From contig CAMLDI010000020.1 of the NCBI GenBank assembly GCA_946478845.1, positions 1-53,225 on the forward strand: 53,225 bases of DNA, read 5' to 3'. Shown here piece by piece: positions 1 through 9,176 of this stretch. Under the pieces are notes generated by a model, which saw only the letters and a program-made list of their open reading frames with translations, had not been told where the DNA came from and searched no databases. The first letter of the stretch is position 1. Each line of letters starts with the position of its first letter. This DNA comes from an uncultured Paenibacillaceae bacterium. Lineage in GTDB: Bacteria > Bacillota > Bacilli > Aneurinibacillales > Aneurinibacillaceae. The position numbers and the translations under genes were made by a program.

Positions 1-48
1 ACTACAATAATGGTGAACGATGGTTTACTGCGTGGGGAGGATTTTTAG

Positions 49-678
49 ATGGCCGACACAAAAGAAAGCATTTTGCATACTGCGCTTCGTTTGTTTGCGC
101 GGAATGGATATGAAGCCGCTTCGGTCAGCGATATTGCCGGGGAGCTTGGCATGACAAAAGGGGCTTTATACAAGCACTATAAGAATAAGCGGGATATATT
201 CGACAGCATTGTAGAGCGTATATATCAGATGGATGTTGAAAGAGCGAAAAAGTATGAAGTACCGGAGGAAATATTTGATAAATCACCGTCGGCCTACCGC
301 AATACTGCTGTGGATAAAATCAAGGTTTTCATCGAGGCGCAGTTTCATTTTTGGACGGAGGACGAATTTTTCAGTAATTTCCGAAAAATGTTGACTTTGG
401 AGCAATACAGAAACCCGGAAATAATGGAATTGTATCAAAAATGCCTTGTAAGCGGGCCGGTTAGCTATATGGAAGATTTATTCCGTGAAATGATGGAACA
501 AGGTATTTGGAACAAAAGTAACCCCAAACAGCTTGCGCTTGAGTTTTACGCGCCGTTTTATTTGTTGGTAAGCATTTCAGATACAATGCCTGACAAGAAA
601 GAGGCCGCTAAGCTATTAGCGTCACACATTGAGCGGTTTATAGAAAAGAACGCCGCCCCACGGAAACAAAAGGAGTAA
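49..678 (+). CDS. TetR/AcrR family transcriptional regulator
   Basis: This is a one-component repressor-type regulator of 209 aa, the usual length for TetR proteins. Residues about 5-50 form the N-terminal helix-turn-helix: LFARNGYEAASVSDIA, then GMTKGALYKHYKNKRDIF, the TetR recognition-helix signature. The rest is helical and should bind a ligand and form the dimer. A GGGGAGG ribosome site lies about 6 nt before the ATG. The gene ends 10 nt before an rsgA relic and is followed by a methyltransferase, all on the same strand, so the three may have come in together. Its ligand and target genes cannot be read from the sequence. Confidence 0.9.
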   Translation: MADTKESILHTALRLFARNGYEAASVSDIAGELGMTKGALYKHYKNKRDIFDSIVERIYQMDVERAKKYEVPEEIFDKSPSAYRNTAVDKIKVFIEAQFHFWTEDEFFSNFRKMLTLEQYRNPEIMELYQKCLVSGPVSYMEDLFREMMEQGIWNKSNPKQLALEFYAPFYLLVSISDTMPDKKEAAKLLASHIERFIEKNAAPRKQKE

Positions 679-688
679 TGTAATTGGT

Positions 689-1300
689 GTGACACAAATT
701 AACATGACCGCATTTGGTCTTTCAAAGCGATTTGCAGTATTGACAACTGAATATCCTAACCTTATTACAAGCCGAATATTATTACAGGAACAAGGGCTTT
801 ACCGCATGATAAGTGTGCAAGGGGAGCACTTTTCGGAAATTTCCGGCAAATTCCGCCATGAGGTCGGGAGCGTTTCGGACTTCCCCGCTGTCGGTGATTT
901 TGTGATGATTGACTACACCTAAAGCATGGGTAAAGCTATCATTCACAATATTCTTCTGCGAAAAAGCGTGTTTATTCGTAAAGCGGTGGGAACGGCGCAT
1001 AAAGAACAGGTTATAGCCGCCAATATAGACACGGTTTTCATTTGTATGTCGAATAGAAGAACTGTCCGCTAAATGCCACTTTAAGAATTGCAGTCATACG
1101 ACCGAGCCGGGTTGTGCTGTAATCGCCGCCATTGAAAGCGGAGATTTATCATCAGAGCGTTGGCAGTCCTATCAAAAGTAAAAGCTGAAAACGCTTATGA
1201 TGAGGACTCTGAAAGCTACCTTGTGGCGAAGGAGCAGAAGCGCAAAAACATAGCAAAAATCGTTAAGGCAGGAAAAGCCAAAGGTATAATTAGAAGATAA
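689..1300 (+). pseudogene. rsgA: Ribosome small-subunit GTPase RsgA, internally deleted relic
   Basis: RsgA (YjeQ/EngC) is a circularly permuted GTPase that helps mature the 30S subunit. Three pieces of the family can be read here. From GTG 689 there is an OB-fold-like N-terminus that stops at 920. A second-frame piece resumes with [18 protein letters not shown] and VFICMS. A third has the C-terminal zinc motif CHFKNCSH, and a basic tail ends at 1300. The whole central GTPase domain (G motifs) is missing between VFICMS and IEELSAKC, and there are at least two frame changes. A normal RsgA is about 300-350 codons, so this is a non-functional remnant. Confidence 0.8.
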
Positions 1301-1312
1301 GGAGTATGAACA

Positions 1313-2080
1313 ATGGAAGAAATAACAATCCACGAATTTGATTTTGCCCTCATCAATGAATTTTTCACAGAGCTTGAACGGCAGGGACCTGGCAGCCCCG
1401 AAGAAACCATCAGGGCATTAGGTTTTATCAGCAATCTTTCAAACAAAACAAAAATTGCCGATTTAGGCTGCGGCACAGGTGCTCAAACAATGGTTCTGGC
1501 ACAAAATACAGAAGCAACCATCACTGCCCTCGACCTTTACGCCGGATCGATTGATAAACTTAACGCAACAGCTGGAAAACTTGGTTTGCAGAACAGGGTA
1601 AAAGGTATTGTCGGTTCAATGGATAATTTGCCATTTCAGAATGACGAATTTGATCTTATATGGTCTGAGGGGGCTATTGCTAATATAGGTTTTGAAAAAG
1701 GCTTGAATCATTGGAAGGAGTTCCTCAAAAAAGATGGTTATGTTGCCGTAACATATGAGTCATGGTTTACTGATGAGCGCCCCGCTGAAATTGAGAAGTG
1801 GTGGTTGGATGCAGTTCCTGAAATCAGCACAATAGGGCATAATATTTGCATCATGCAAAAAACAGGTTATATTCCTGTTGCCGCATTTACGCTGCCTGAA
1901 AATTGTTGGATAGACAATTATCTTATTCCGCAAAAAGCAAGGCAAGAGGAATTCTTGAAAAAACATATGGGAAATAAAACCGTTGAGGATATGATTGCAC
2001 TTATGAGGCGTGAGGCAGACTTGTATTCAAAATATAAACAGTATTATGGATATGTATTTTATATTGGGAAAAAGATGTAA
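1313..2080 (+). CDS. Class I SAM-dependent methyltransferase
   Basis: This 255-aa Rossmann-fold methyltransferase carries the SAM-binding motif [11 protein letters not shown] (around residues 45-54), an acidic motif II ([10 protein letters not shown]) and motif [17 protein letters not shown], in the usual order. The substrate is unknown; the family includes small-molecule and antibiotic methylases. An AAGGAG site precedes the ATG. It lies directly after the rsgA relic and on the same strand as the TetR gene. The N-terminal extension of about 45 aa before motif I looks like a helical cap. Function beyond methyl transfer cannot be assigned. Confidence 0.85.
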   Translation: MEEITIHEFDFALINEFFTELERQGPGSPEETIRALGFISNLSNKTKIADLGCGTGAQTMVLAQNTEATITALDLYAGSIDKLNATAGKLGLQNRVKGIVGSMDNLPFQNDEFDLIWSEGAIANIGFEKGLNHWKEFLKKDGYVAVTYESWFTDERPAEIEKWWLDAVPEISTIGHNICIMQKTGYIPVAAFTLPENCWIDNYLIPQKARQEEFLKKHMGNKTVEDMIALMRREADLYSKYKQYYGYVFYIGKKM

Positions 2081-2127
2081 AATAATAATGGTTTACGCCG
2101 CTACTTCGTATATCAGACAAGAAACTG

Positions 2128-2676
2128 CTTCGCCGCCATTCCCGTGTGTTGTTCGACCGTAATCTGTTTGGTACGGGTAATCCAGCCTACGCTTACCGCA
2201 TCTGATACTGGTCAGGCTTTGCAAGCACACAGGCGTTGGCTATACGCACAGCTCACTCATCGGATGGGGTCACCTGGACGCCTGTCGGATCAGAGTCCCA
2301 GCCAGTCCTACCCGCTGGTGTACCCGGTGCGTGGGATGATTCCAATGCCACATTGGGGGCGGTAGTCTTGCGCCTCAGCTCGAACCAATTTTACATGTGG
2401 TACAGTGGCGGGCCTCCAGGCAGCTCCCATTATGGTATCGGGTGCGCTTCGTTGTCAGACGGCATCCATTGGATTAAGTTTTCTGGAAATCCGATATTTA
2501 GCATTAATGATGGAGTTTTATGGAGAGCTGGCCGTACCCATAATCCTTGGGTGTTGTTTGATCCATTAAGATTTAACGGTCATGATTCAGTCTGTTATAA
2601 ATTTTGGATGTCCGGTGCCCCTATCACAAATCCTAGTGATATTAATATAGGCTACGCAACAAATCTGTTAGGTTAA
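2128..2676 (+). pseudogene. Beta-propeller glycosidase-like relic with in-frame stop
   Basis: The reading frame shows blade-like repeats typical of GH43/GH32/GH130-type five-bladed propellers: HSSDGVTWTPVG, QFYMWYSG, SDGIHWIKFSGNPIF, WRAGRTHNPWVLFD and YKFWMSGAP. The frame is open from about 2128 but is cut by TGA at 2203-2205 and has no plausible start, so the 5' part is lost. The piece from 2206 would encode roughly 157 aa, well under a full propeller. Upstream and downstream sequence has no related gene. I call it a decayed fragment; the exact glycosidase family is uncertain. Confidence 0.5.
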
Positions 2677-2771
2677 TGGTATCTTTCTGAACACAACCAT
2701 TTTACATTAATTTGCAGATATCTTTCCGCTTTTGGACTTATTTCGGACTTACCCGTATAATGTCAATCTTG

Positions 2772-2819
2772 AATTTAAACAAAACCGATTCCCAGAGAAG
2801 AATCGGTTTTGTTTAAATT
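2772..2819. terminator. Bidirectional hairpin terminator
   Basis: There is a perfect 20-bp inverted repeat (2772-2791 with 2800-2819) and an 8-nt loop. The stem ends are A/T-rich, giving a T-run on either strand. It lies downstream of the glycosidase relic. Confidence 0.7.
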
Positions 2820-3087
2820 ATTTGGATAAATTGCGTTTCGTTCGAGAAATCTAGATCACTATAACCAAAAACCTTTACAGACATGGTATTGTACGTTGTT
2901 TATATGACCACAAGGTAAGCCTCGGGTTGATATCTTACACATGGTGATAGTTATATGCCATGATTTCATGCTGTTGTTGTGGTAGAGGTCTACTATGTGG
3001 TCATCATGGAATGAGTCTAGTTTTCTTTTCCACAACGTACAGTTTTACAGCTAAAACACATTCATTGTGTACATTAAAGACGATGGT
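2820..3087. other. Non-coding stretch with long-range inverted repeats
   Basis: I find no gene here. Two pairs of short inverted repeats nest around a common centre: 2890-2899 with 3032-3041 (10 bp) and 2904-2912 with 2996-3004 (9 bp). They could fold a roughly 150-nt RNA, or could be the worn terminal region of the adjacent IS21 remnant. Confidence 0.35.
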
Positions 3088-3391
3088 TTAAGGCAATCTA
3101 GTTTTTGTCACGGTTGCTGGTTCTAGCCTTATAGCCTGCAATCCATGTCGTTCACGCATGGAGATTTCACCGTCCAACAAGAATTGGTAAGAATCATGGA
3201 CAATGCGGTCTAAAATGGCTTTCGCAATGCTTCCGTTACCCAACTTCATATGCCATCCACTGGGATCGATTTGAGAACAGTAAATAGTGGAAGCAGTTTT
3301 TTGCTTGGCTTCAGTAATCTCCAACAGGATATTGGCTTCATCCTTTGAAAGTTCCGTAAGGAGCCACTCATCAATAATCCAGTAGGTCCTT
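3088..3391 (-). pseudogene. IS21-family IstB (transposition ATPase), 3' fragment
   Basis: On the minus strand this encodes the C-terminal part of an IstB-like helper ATPase: DYWIIDEWLL, then EANILLEITEAKQKTAST, SQIDPSGWHMKLG and AKAILDRIVHDSYQFLL. These match the sensor and arginine-containing C-terminus of IstB. The Walker A half is absent. It abuts a broken istA fragment at 3392, so a deletion has removed the end of istA and the start of istB. Confidence 0.75.
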
Positions 3392-3700
3392 TCAATATGA
3401 TGTTATGATGATTTTCAATATAAAGGCCACTTGCCGATTGATGTATTCGTAAGGAACAGAATAAAACATGCTTTCAACAGATATGTGGTAATCGGGCCGT
3501 ACTTTTGCCGTCCTCCACTCTGATATCTTGTAAGGCATGTCCGGAAGAGGGGAAAGCGCAAATTTCTCCTCTTCTTCAAATGCAGAATAACGACATCCTT
3601 CTTTTCGGGTAAAAGGACGCTGATTAAATTCTTCTAATTTCTTTCTCAATTCCTCATTTAACTCTTCAATACTAAAAAAGTAGTTGTTGGTAAATAACCT
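3392..3700 (-). pseudogene. IS21-family IstA transposase, C-terminal fragment
   Basis: About 100 codons match the C-terminal region of IstA (Mu-transposase beta-barrel zone): EELNEELRKKLEEFNQRPF, FALSPLPDMPY, then VRPDYHISVESMFYSVPYEY. The helix-turn-helix and DDE core are missing. Sequence beyond about 3700 on this strand no longer looks like transposase, and the small membrane-protein gene on the other strand begins there. This is a dead IS21 relic together with the istB fragment. Confidence 0.75.
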
Positions 3701-3773
3701 GTCGATTAGTGGTAAATTAAAATAAAGGATGTTTTTTGTTACGATGGCTTTTGATGCGAAATGGAGGGGAAAT

Positions 3774-3965
3774 ATGAAACGAAAAATAATTGCTAACATT
3801 ATGGTTATTTTTGGTTTGGGGATTCTAATATTTGCTCTATTTTATCCAATTGAGAATATAGATTCAGGGGAATTGTTTAATAATACAGTTAATGTAGGTT
3901 TATGGTTTTTATTTTTAGGAATTCTTATTAAATCAATTCGTAGAAAGAAGAAGGGAAAGGATTAA
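3774..3965 (+). CDS. Small two-helix membrane protein
   Basis: I do not recognise a family. The 63-aa product has two hydrophobic segments (about residues 5-22 and 39-53) joined by a short polar loop, and ends in a lysine/arginine cluster (RRKKKGKD), which suggests a cytoplasmic tail. The start chosen is ATG 3774 because a GGAGGGG ribosome site lies about 5 nt upstream; the frame stays open further upstream, but without a ribosome site. It stands alone between the IS21 relic and the partial topB copy. Confidence 0.55.
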   Translation: MKRKIIANIMVIFGLGILIFALFYPIENIDSGELFNNTVNVGLWFLFLGILIKSIRRKKKGKD

Positions 3966-4118
3966 AATAAACAAATATTTATCGTCCTATTTCTTTTTCA
4001 CTATTAAAAATTCATTTACTTAATCTAAATTTTAATTTCGATAAAAATTTATTAGTAGTAATTATTTCAGAAGTGAAATATTTGCTACTTTTAATTTTCT
4101 TTAACCTTCAGTCGCCGT

Positions 4119-4648
4119 GATATAGCCCGGGTTTTGAATTGCCATAAAAAAGGAAACGGATATCTTGAAGGAGATAAATATATCGTTACCTGGGCCCTTG
4201 GACATCTTGTAACTTTAGCGGATCCAGAGAATTATGATGAAAAGTATAAAACATGGAAACTAGAAGACCTGCCTATGCTGCCAGAACGGCTTAAGTTAAC
4301 TGTCATCAGACAATCTGGCAAGCAATTTAATGCAGTGAAATCCCAATTAATGCGCCAGGATGTCTCCGAGATTATTATTGGGACCGATGCTGGCCGTGAA
4401 GGGGAACTGGTTGCTCGCTGGATTTTGGCTAAAGCTAAAGTGAATAAACCGGTAAAACGTTTATGGATTTCTTCTGTCACTGATAAAGCCATTAAAGATG
4501 GATTTAAAAATTTAAAACCTGGTAAAGCCTATGAGAATCTATATTATTCTGCTGTAGCTCGTTCTGAGGCAGACTGGTATATAGGGCTAAACTCAAGTCG
4601 CGCCCTATCAACAAAACATAATGCACAGTTGAATTGTGGGAGGGTCCA
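4119..4648 (+). pseudogene. Partial topB duplicate (Toprim fragment)
   Basis: These 530 bp match bases 6924-7453 of the intact topB at a constant offset of 2805, with only about seven substitutions that I could see. The fragment begins inside codon 16 and stops within the Toprim region, after the acidic DAGREGE motif and before the catalytic tyrosine, so it cannot make an active topoisomerase. No start codon or ribosome site of its own is evident. At 4649 the sequence diverges abruptly into an unrelated tail with a stop at 4665-4667. Confidence 0.9.
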
Positions 4649-4654
4649 GTTGTA

Positions 4655-4997
4655 TCCTGTCAAGTAAAAGGTTGAAATTAAAAAAAGCTAATACTAATAA
4701 TACTTGTACTAATTTCGCCCAAATTGGATTGGGTGAAATTAAAATGAAAATTCTATTCATTATGGAAAACCTTATTATTGTGATGGCTTAGGTGTATTTA
4801 TTGAGAAGATGTGGATTTAAAATAAAGTAGTTCTGTTTAAAAAAAGTTATACAAAAATTTATCAAGACCTAAATTTTAAAAAGTCATAAAAAATAAAGGG
4901 AGATACATATTAGATATGACTAATATGTATCTCCCTTTTACTTCATGTTCCACAATCGCGCCCTATTGCTGAAGACAATCTGGGAGCGCAAACATGA
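4655..4997. other. AT-rich spacer with two hairpins
   Basis: There is no gene here. A 12-bp stem with one G-U pair lies at 4711-4722/4729-4740, and a perfect 18-bp stem lies at 4895-4912/4921-4938. The second is flanked by T-runs and should terminate the TetR gene transcribed from the right. Confidence 0.5.
4895..4938 (-). terminator. Hairpin terminator for the TetR gene
   Basis: There is a perfect 18-bp stem with an 8-nt loop, flanked by a T-run on the minus-strand exit side (rich in T from 4894 downwards). It lies about 60 nt past the TetR stop codon. Confidence 0.65.
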
Positions 4998-5636
4998 TTA
5001 TGAAATGGTTTGTAAAACTTTAGAAACCTCTTTTTCAATAACGGAATCATCTACGGTATCTAAATGTTCAAGCTTAAGCAATTGATATTGTTTCATTTTA
5101 TAAAAATCTATAATCGCTTGTTTCAAGGTAACATCATACTGAATTGAAAATGAGGGTTCCATGAAACGCCGCAACACAGCGTCATCTTGAACCATAAACA
5201 ACACCGCATTCAATTTGTTGAATATCTTCTGCTTCATCCCGGATTCAAAAAAGGTTTGTAAATTTTTAATTCGACTTTGTTGTGCAGCTGCAAGATCCTC
5301 AAAATGGTGCGGGTAAAATTCTTTGAGATCATTTAAGAACAAATCAGATATAAAAGTCACACATATCAACGATTGCAAAAACGTCTTTTGAAAGCGCTCA
5401 ACATAAGAGGCGGAATCATCTTTTACAACGGTATCAGCCCCTTGCAAGTAATTAATATAATACATTACAACCCGTTGAATGATTTCATCTTTGGATGAAA
5501 AATGCTTATAAAGTGTCACTTTACTGATATCCATATATTTTGCGATATCGTCTATTTTTAGTTGGCTGAATTTGTTTCTTCTTATAACAGGTTTTATTTT
5601 TTCAATATATTGATCGACGCTCACGGGTTTTCTCAC
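4998..5636 (-). CDS. TetR family regulator divergent from an SDR gene
   Basis: This is a 212-aa TetR protein. Its helix-turn-helix (about residues 20-50) reads LKIDDIAKYMDISKVTLYKHFSSKDEII, a clear family signature. The start is GTG 5636, set by an AGGAGG 9 nt upstream. It is transcribed away from the SDR gene across a 181-bp region with a 22-bp palindrome, the usual arrangement for a TetR that represses its divergent neighbour and itself. Base composition is AT-rich like the backbone, unlike the GC-rich SDR gene it probably controls. Confidence 0.9.
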   Translation of the reverse strand: MRKPVSVDQYIEKIKPVIRRNKFSQLKIDDIAKYMDISKVTLYKHFSSKDEIIQRVVMYYINYLQGADTVVKDDSASYVERFQKTFLQSLICVTFISDLFLNDLKEFYPHHFEDLAAAQQSRIKNLQTFFESGMKQKIFNKLNAVLFMVQDDAVLRRFMEPSFSIQYDVTLKQAIIDFYKMKQYQLLKLEHLDTVDDSVIEKEVSKVLQTIS

Positions 5637-5717
5637 GAAATGAAACCTCCTTTGTTACTTATATTATACCGAAATCGCTTTGTTATCACAAACGAATTTT
5701 ACTCATATTATTAAATT

Positions 5718-5766
5718 AACTATTTTAATTAAAATAGTTTACCGAGTTAACGATGTATTGTATAAT
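5718..5766 (+). promoter_or_regulatory. SDR promoter overlapped by a probable TetR operator
   Basis: A perfect 22-bp palindrome at 5718-5739 (half-site AACTATTTTAA) overlaps a candidate -35 (TTTACC, 5738-5743). The candidate -10 (TATAAT, 5761-5766) lies 17 nt further on. The position fits repression of the SDR gene by the divergent TetR protein. Confidence 0.6.
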
Positions 5767-5817
5767 TCTTTTTGTAGCAGAACATTCTGATAGGAAATAT
5801 CCAAAGGAGGTAAGAAC

Positions 5818-6717
5818 ATGCGTGTTTTTGTTACAGGAGCGACAGGCTTCATCGGAACTGCGGTTGTCCGTGAACTCATCGAGGCAGGGCATCAGGTCGT
5901 CGGACTTGCTCGTTCAGACAAATCTGCCGATACATTAAAGGTTGCAGGGGCCGAGGTGCACCGCGGTTCCCTCGACGATCTTGACAGCCTTCGCAGCGGT
6001 GCCTCTGCTGCGGACGGCGTCATTCATCTAGCGTTTAAGCACGACTTCTCAGACTACGACAAGGCGGTCGCAGACGACCTACGTGCCGTCAAGGCAATGG
6101 GGGAAGTGCTGGAGGGTACGGGCAAACCGTTCGTGATCACCTCGGGAACATTGATGCTCACATACGTACTCCCACCAGGGCAAATCGGGACGGAAAAGGA
6201 TGTGGTCGACAACACAGTACCCCGGGGTGAAGCGGAGAACGAGGTTATCTCGCTGGCTGAGCGCGGGGTACGGTCATCGTTCGTCCGTCTCGCACCTTCT
6301 GTGCACGGCGAGACAAGGGCTGGTTTCGTTTCAATGCTGATCGACATTGCTCGTGACAAAAGAGTCTCGGCGTACATCGGTGACGGATCTAACCGCTGGC
6401 CAGCTGTGCACTACCTCGATGCGGCGCGTCTGTTCCGGTTGGCGTTGGAAGACGCCCCAGCAGGATCTATACTACACGGGGTTGGCGATGAGGGTGTACC
6501 AGTCCGTGACATCGCCCAAATTATCGGTCGCCACCTGAACCTACCGGTGGTCAGTCTTTCCAAAGAAGAGGCAGCCGTCCACTTCGGCTTTTTCGGTGCC
6601 TTTGCGCCGACCGACAACCCAACGTCGAGTGCACTGACTCAGGAACGCTTGGGATGGCAGCCAGTGCATCCTAAGCTCATTCCAGACCTCGAAAAAGGAC
6701 ATTACTTCAGCAACTAA
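5818..6717 (+). CDS. NAD(P)-dependent epimerase/dehydratase-like SDR
   Basis: This is a 299-aa extended or atypical short-chain dehydrogenase/reductase. The Rossmann nucleotide-binding motif is at the N-terminus (VFVTGATGFIGTAVV, residues 3-17), followed by a basic residue in GLARSDKSA that hints at NADP preference. A strong AGGAGG lies 8 nt before ATG 5818. The substrate is unknown; relatives act on aldehydes, sugars or xenobiotics, and control by a TetR would fit a detoxification role. The gene is clearly richer in G+C than both neighbours, with GCG/CGC/GTC codons common, which points to recent acquisition. Confidence 0.88.
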   Translation: MRVFVTGATGFIGTAVVRELIEAGHQVVGLARSDKSADTLKVAGAEVHRGSLDDLDSLRSGASAADGVIHLAFKHDFSDYDKAVADDLRAVKAMGEVLEGTGKPFVITSGTLMLTYVLPPGQIGTEKDVVDNTVPRGEAENEVISLAERGVRSSFVRLAPSVHGETRAGFVSMLIDIARDKRVSAYIGDGSNRWPAVHYLDAARLFRLALEDAPAGSILHGVGDEGVPVRDIAQIIGRHLNLPVVSLSKEEAAVHFGFFGAFAPTDNPTSSALTQERLGWQPVHPKLIPDLEKGHYFSN

Positions 6718-6721
6718 AGGT

Positions 6722-6751
6722 ACAGAGGGCAGAAAAAAATCTGCCCTCTGT
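6722..6751 (+). terminator. Rho-independent terminator of the SDR gene
   Basis: A 12-bp perfect stem (6722-6733/6740-6751) with a 6-nt A loop lies just after the stop codon and is followed by a T-rich run. Confidence 0.85.
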
Positions 6752-6878
6752 TTCATTTTTTAAAAGAATGTGCTGAAGGTTTCCTGAAAATAGAAATCCC
6801 TTTGTTAAATGAAACCATTTGATATTTGTGATATATTAAAAGTCATACATTGAGTAACAAGGGAGTTTAGAAAAAATT

Positions 6879-9077
6879 ATGGGAAAAAGCTTAGTTTTAG
6901 CTGAAAAACCTTCTGTTGCCCGGGATATCGCTCGGGTTTTGAATTGCCATAAAAAAGGAAACGGATATCTTGAAGGGGATAAATATATCGTTACATGGGC
7001 CCTTGGGCATCTTGTAACTTTAGCGGATCCAGAGAATTATGATGAAAAGTATAAAACATGGAAACTAGAAGACCTGCCTATGCTGCCAGAACGGCTTAAG
7101 TTAACTGTCATCAGACAATCTGGCAAGCAATTTAATGCAGTGAAATCCCAATTAATGCGCCAGGATGTCTCCGAGATTATTATTGGGACCGATGCTGGCC
7201 GTGAAGGGGAACTGGTTGCTCGCTGGATTTTGGCTAAAGCTAAAGTGAATAAACCGGTAAAACGTTTATGGATTTCTTCTGTCACTGATAAAGCCATTAA
7301 AGATGGATTTAAAAATTTAAAACCTGGTAAAGCCTATGAGAATCTATATTATTCTGCTGTAGCTCGTTCTGAGGCAGACTGGTATATAGGGCTAAACTCA
7401 AGTCGCGCCCTATCAACAAAACATAATGCACAGTTGAACTGTGGGAGGGTCCAAACACCAGTTGTCGCTATTATTGAAAAGCGTGAAGAAGAAATCAGAA
7501 ACTTTAAGCCAAAAACCTACTATGGAATTGAGGCTCAGACTAACGGTAAATTAAAGCTTTCCTGGCAAGATAAAAATGGAAACAATAGGAGCTTTGATAA
7601 AGAAAAAACGGATGCTATTGTAAAAAAACTAGGCAATAAAAATGCGGTTGTAGTGGAAGTTGATCGAAAAGCCAAAAAGTCCTATTCTCCGGGTCTTTAT
7701 GATTTAACAGAATTGCAACGAGATGCAAATAAAATATTCGGGTTCTCTGCTAAAGAAACCTTAAATATTATGCAAAAACTTTATGAACAACACAAGGTTT
7801 TGACGTATCCTCGGACCGATTCACGCTACTTATCGTCAGATCTTGTTAGCACACTTCCAGAGCGTCTAAAAGCATGTGGGATAGGGGAATATCGTTCCTT
7901 AGCAAATAAAATCTTAAAACAGCCGATAAAGGCTTCAAAATCTTTTGTTGACGATAGTAAAGTTAGTGACCATCATGCGATTATACCAACAGAGGGCTAT
8001 GTAAATCTCTCTGCATTCACTGATAAAGAACGGAAAATTTACAGTTTGGTTGTAAAACGTTTCTTAGCCGTTCTTTTTCCAACCTTTGAGTATGAGCAAA
8101 TAACATTGCATACATCCATTGGGGATGAAAGGTTTGTAGCCCGTGGAAAAATAATTATTAATCCAGGGTGGAAGGAAGTATACGAAAATCGTTACGAAGA
8201 TGATGAGGAAATAGATGATTTAAAAGAGCAGATTTTGCCACATATAGAAAAAGGCGAAACATTAAATATTAAATTAATCATGCAAACCTCAGGCCAAACA
8301 AAACCACCAGTACGTTTTACAGAGGCTACATTATTATCAGCCATGGAAAACCCAACTAAATATATGGAAACACAAAATAAACAGCTTGCAGACACTTTAA
8401 AATCTACAGGTGGACTTGGTACAGTTGCCACCAGGGCAGATATTATCGAGAAGCTTTTTAATTCTTTCTTAATAGAAAAGCGTGGTAATGAAATCCATAT
8501 CACTGCAAAAGGTCGGCAACTACTGGATTTAGTACCCGATGAATTGAAATCCCCAGCTTTAACGGGGGAATGGGAACAAAAGCTGGAGCAAATCGCTAAA
8601 GGTACCTTAAAAAAAGATGCATTTATTCAAGAAATGAAAGAATATACCAAGGAAATCGTTTCAGAAATTAAATCTAGTGATGCTAAATTTAGGCATGATA
8701 ATCTCACCACGAAAACCTGTCCCGATTGCGGAAAGCGCATGCTTGAAGTGAACGGGAAAAAGGGCAAAATGCTCATATGCCAGGATCGGGAATGCGGCCA
8801 CCGTAAAAATGTATCTCGAGTCACAAATGCCCGTTGTCCAAAATGTAAGAAAAAACTTGAATTGCGTGGTGAAGGGGAAGGTCAAACTTTCACCTGTGTA
8901 TGTGGATATCGAGAAAAGCTATCTACTTTTCAGGAGCGACGGAAAAAAGAATCAGTAGGAAAAGTAGATAAACGTACGGTACAAAAGTATTTAAAAAACC
9001 AGAATCAAGATGACGAACCTATAAATAATGCACTGGCAGAAGCATTAAAAAGGTTAAAATTTGACGAAAAAAAGTAA
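6879..9077 (+). CDS. topB: DNA topoisomerase III
   Basis: This type IA topoisomerase relaxes and decatenates single-stranded regions of DNA. Its 732 aa are normal for Firmicute TopB. The Toprim domain starts the protein (EKPSVARDIARVL with the catalytic Glu; [12 protein letters not shown] with the metal-binding acidic residues near 100). The catalytic tyrosine is in LTYPRTDSRY (about residue 310). The C-terminus carries two zinc-ribbon-like modules: CPDCGKRM with CQDRECGH from about residue 611, then CPKCKKK with CVCGY. A GGGAG site precedes the ATG. A 530-bp piece of this gene is duplicated upstream at 4119-4648. Transcription is probably independent of the terminated SDR gene. Confidence 0.97.
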   Translation: MGKSLVLAEKPSVARDIARVLNCHKKGNGYLEGDKYIVTWALGHLVTLADPENYDEKYKTWKLEDLPMLPERLKLTVIRQSGKQFNAVKSQLMRQDVSEIIIGTDAGREGELVARWILAKAKVNKPVKRLWISSVTDKAIKDGFKNLKPGKAYENLYYSAVARSEADWYIGLNSSRALSTKHNAQLNCGRVQTPVVAIIEKREEEIRNFKPKTYYGIEAQTNGKLKLSWQDKNGNNRSFDKEKTDAIVKKLGNKNAVVVEVDRKAKKSYSPGLYDLTELQRDANKIFGFSAKETLNIMQKLYEQHKVLTYPRTDSRYLSSDLVSTLPERLKACGIGEYRSLANKILKQPIKASKSFVDDSKVSDHHAIIPTEGYVNLSAFTDKERKIYSLVVKRFLAVLFPTFEYEQITLHTSIGDERFVARGKIIINPGWKEVYENRYEDDEEIDDLKEQILPHIEKGETLNIKLIMQTSGQTKPPVRFTEATLLSAMENPTKYMETQNKQLADTLKSTGGLGTVATRADIIEKLFNSFLIEKRGNEIHITAKGRQLLDLVPDELKSPALTGEWEQKLEQIAKGTLKKDAFIQEMKEYTKEIVSEIKSSDAKFRHDNLTTKTCPDCGKRMLEVNGKKGKMLICQDRECGHRKNVSRVTNARCPKCKKKLELRGEGEGQTFTCVCGYREKLSTFQERRKKESVGKVDKRTVQKYLKNQNQDDEPINNALAEALKRLKFDEKK

Positions 9078-9086
9078 AAATAGGGA

Positions 9087-9115
9087 TTGACGGATAATCC
9101 ATAACGTTGTATCAT
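9087..9115 (+). promoter_or_regulatory. SigmaA promoter of the CarD gene
   Basis: A -35 TTGACG (9087-9092) and -10 TATCAT (9110-9115) are separated by exactly 17 nt, directly after topB and about 60 nt before the CarD start. Confidence 0.7.
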
Positions 9116-9176
9116 AATTTGTTTTACCACCTCTAATGTGATATTCTTATATAGGAATTACTTAGGAGGTGGTTTT

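Noticed and set aside
5753..5938. Open frame overlapping the SDR start
   Set aside because: It starts within the promoter region and runs out of frame into the SDR gene, which has a much better ribosome site and a clear Rossmann motif.
9138..9176. Longer N-terminus for the CarD protein
   Set aside because: The extension would translate the AGGAGGTGG ribosome site itself; TTG 9177 places the known domain at the N-terminus.
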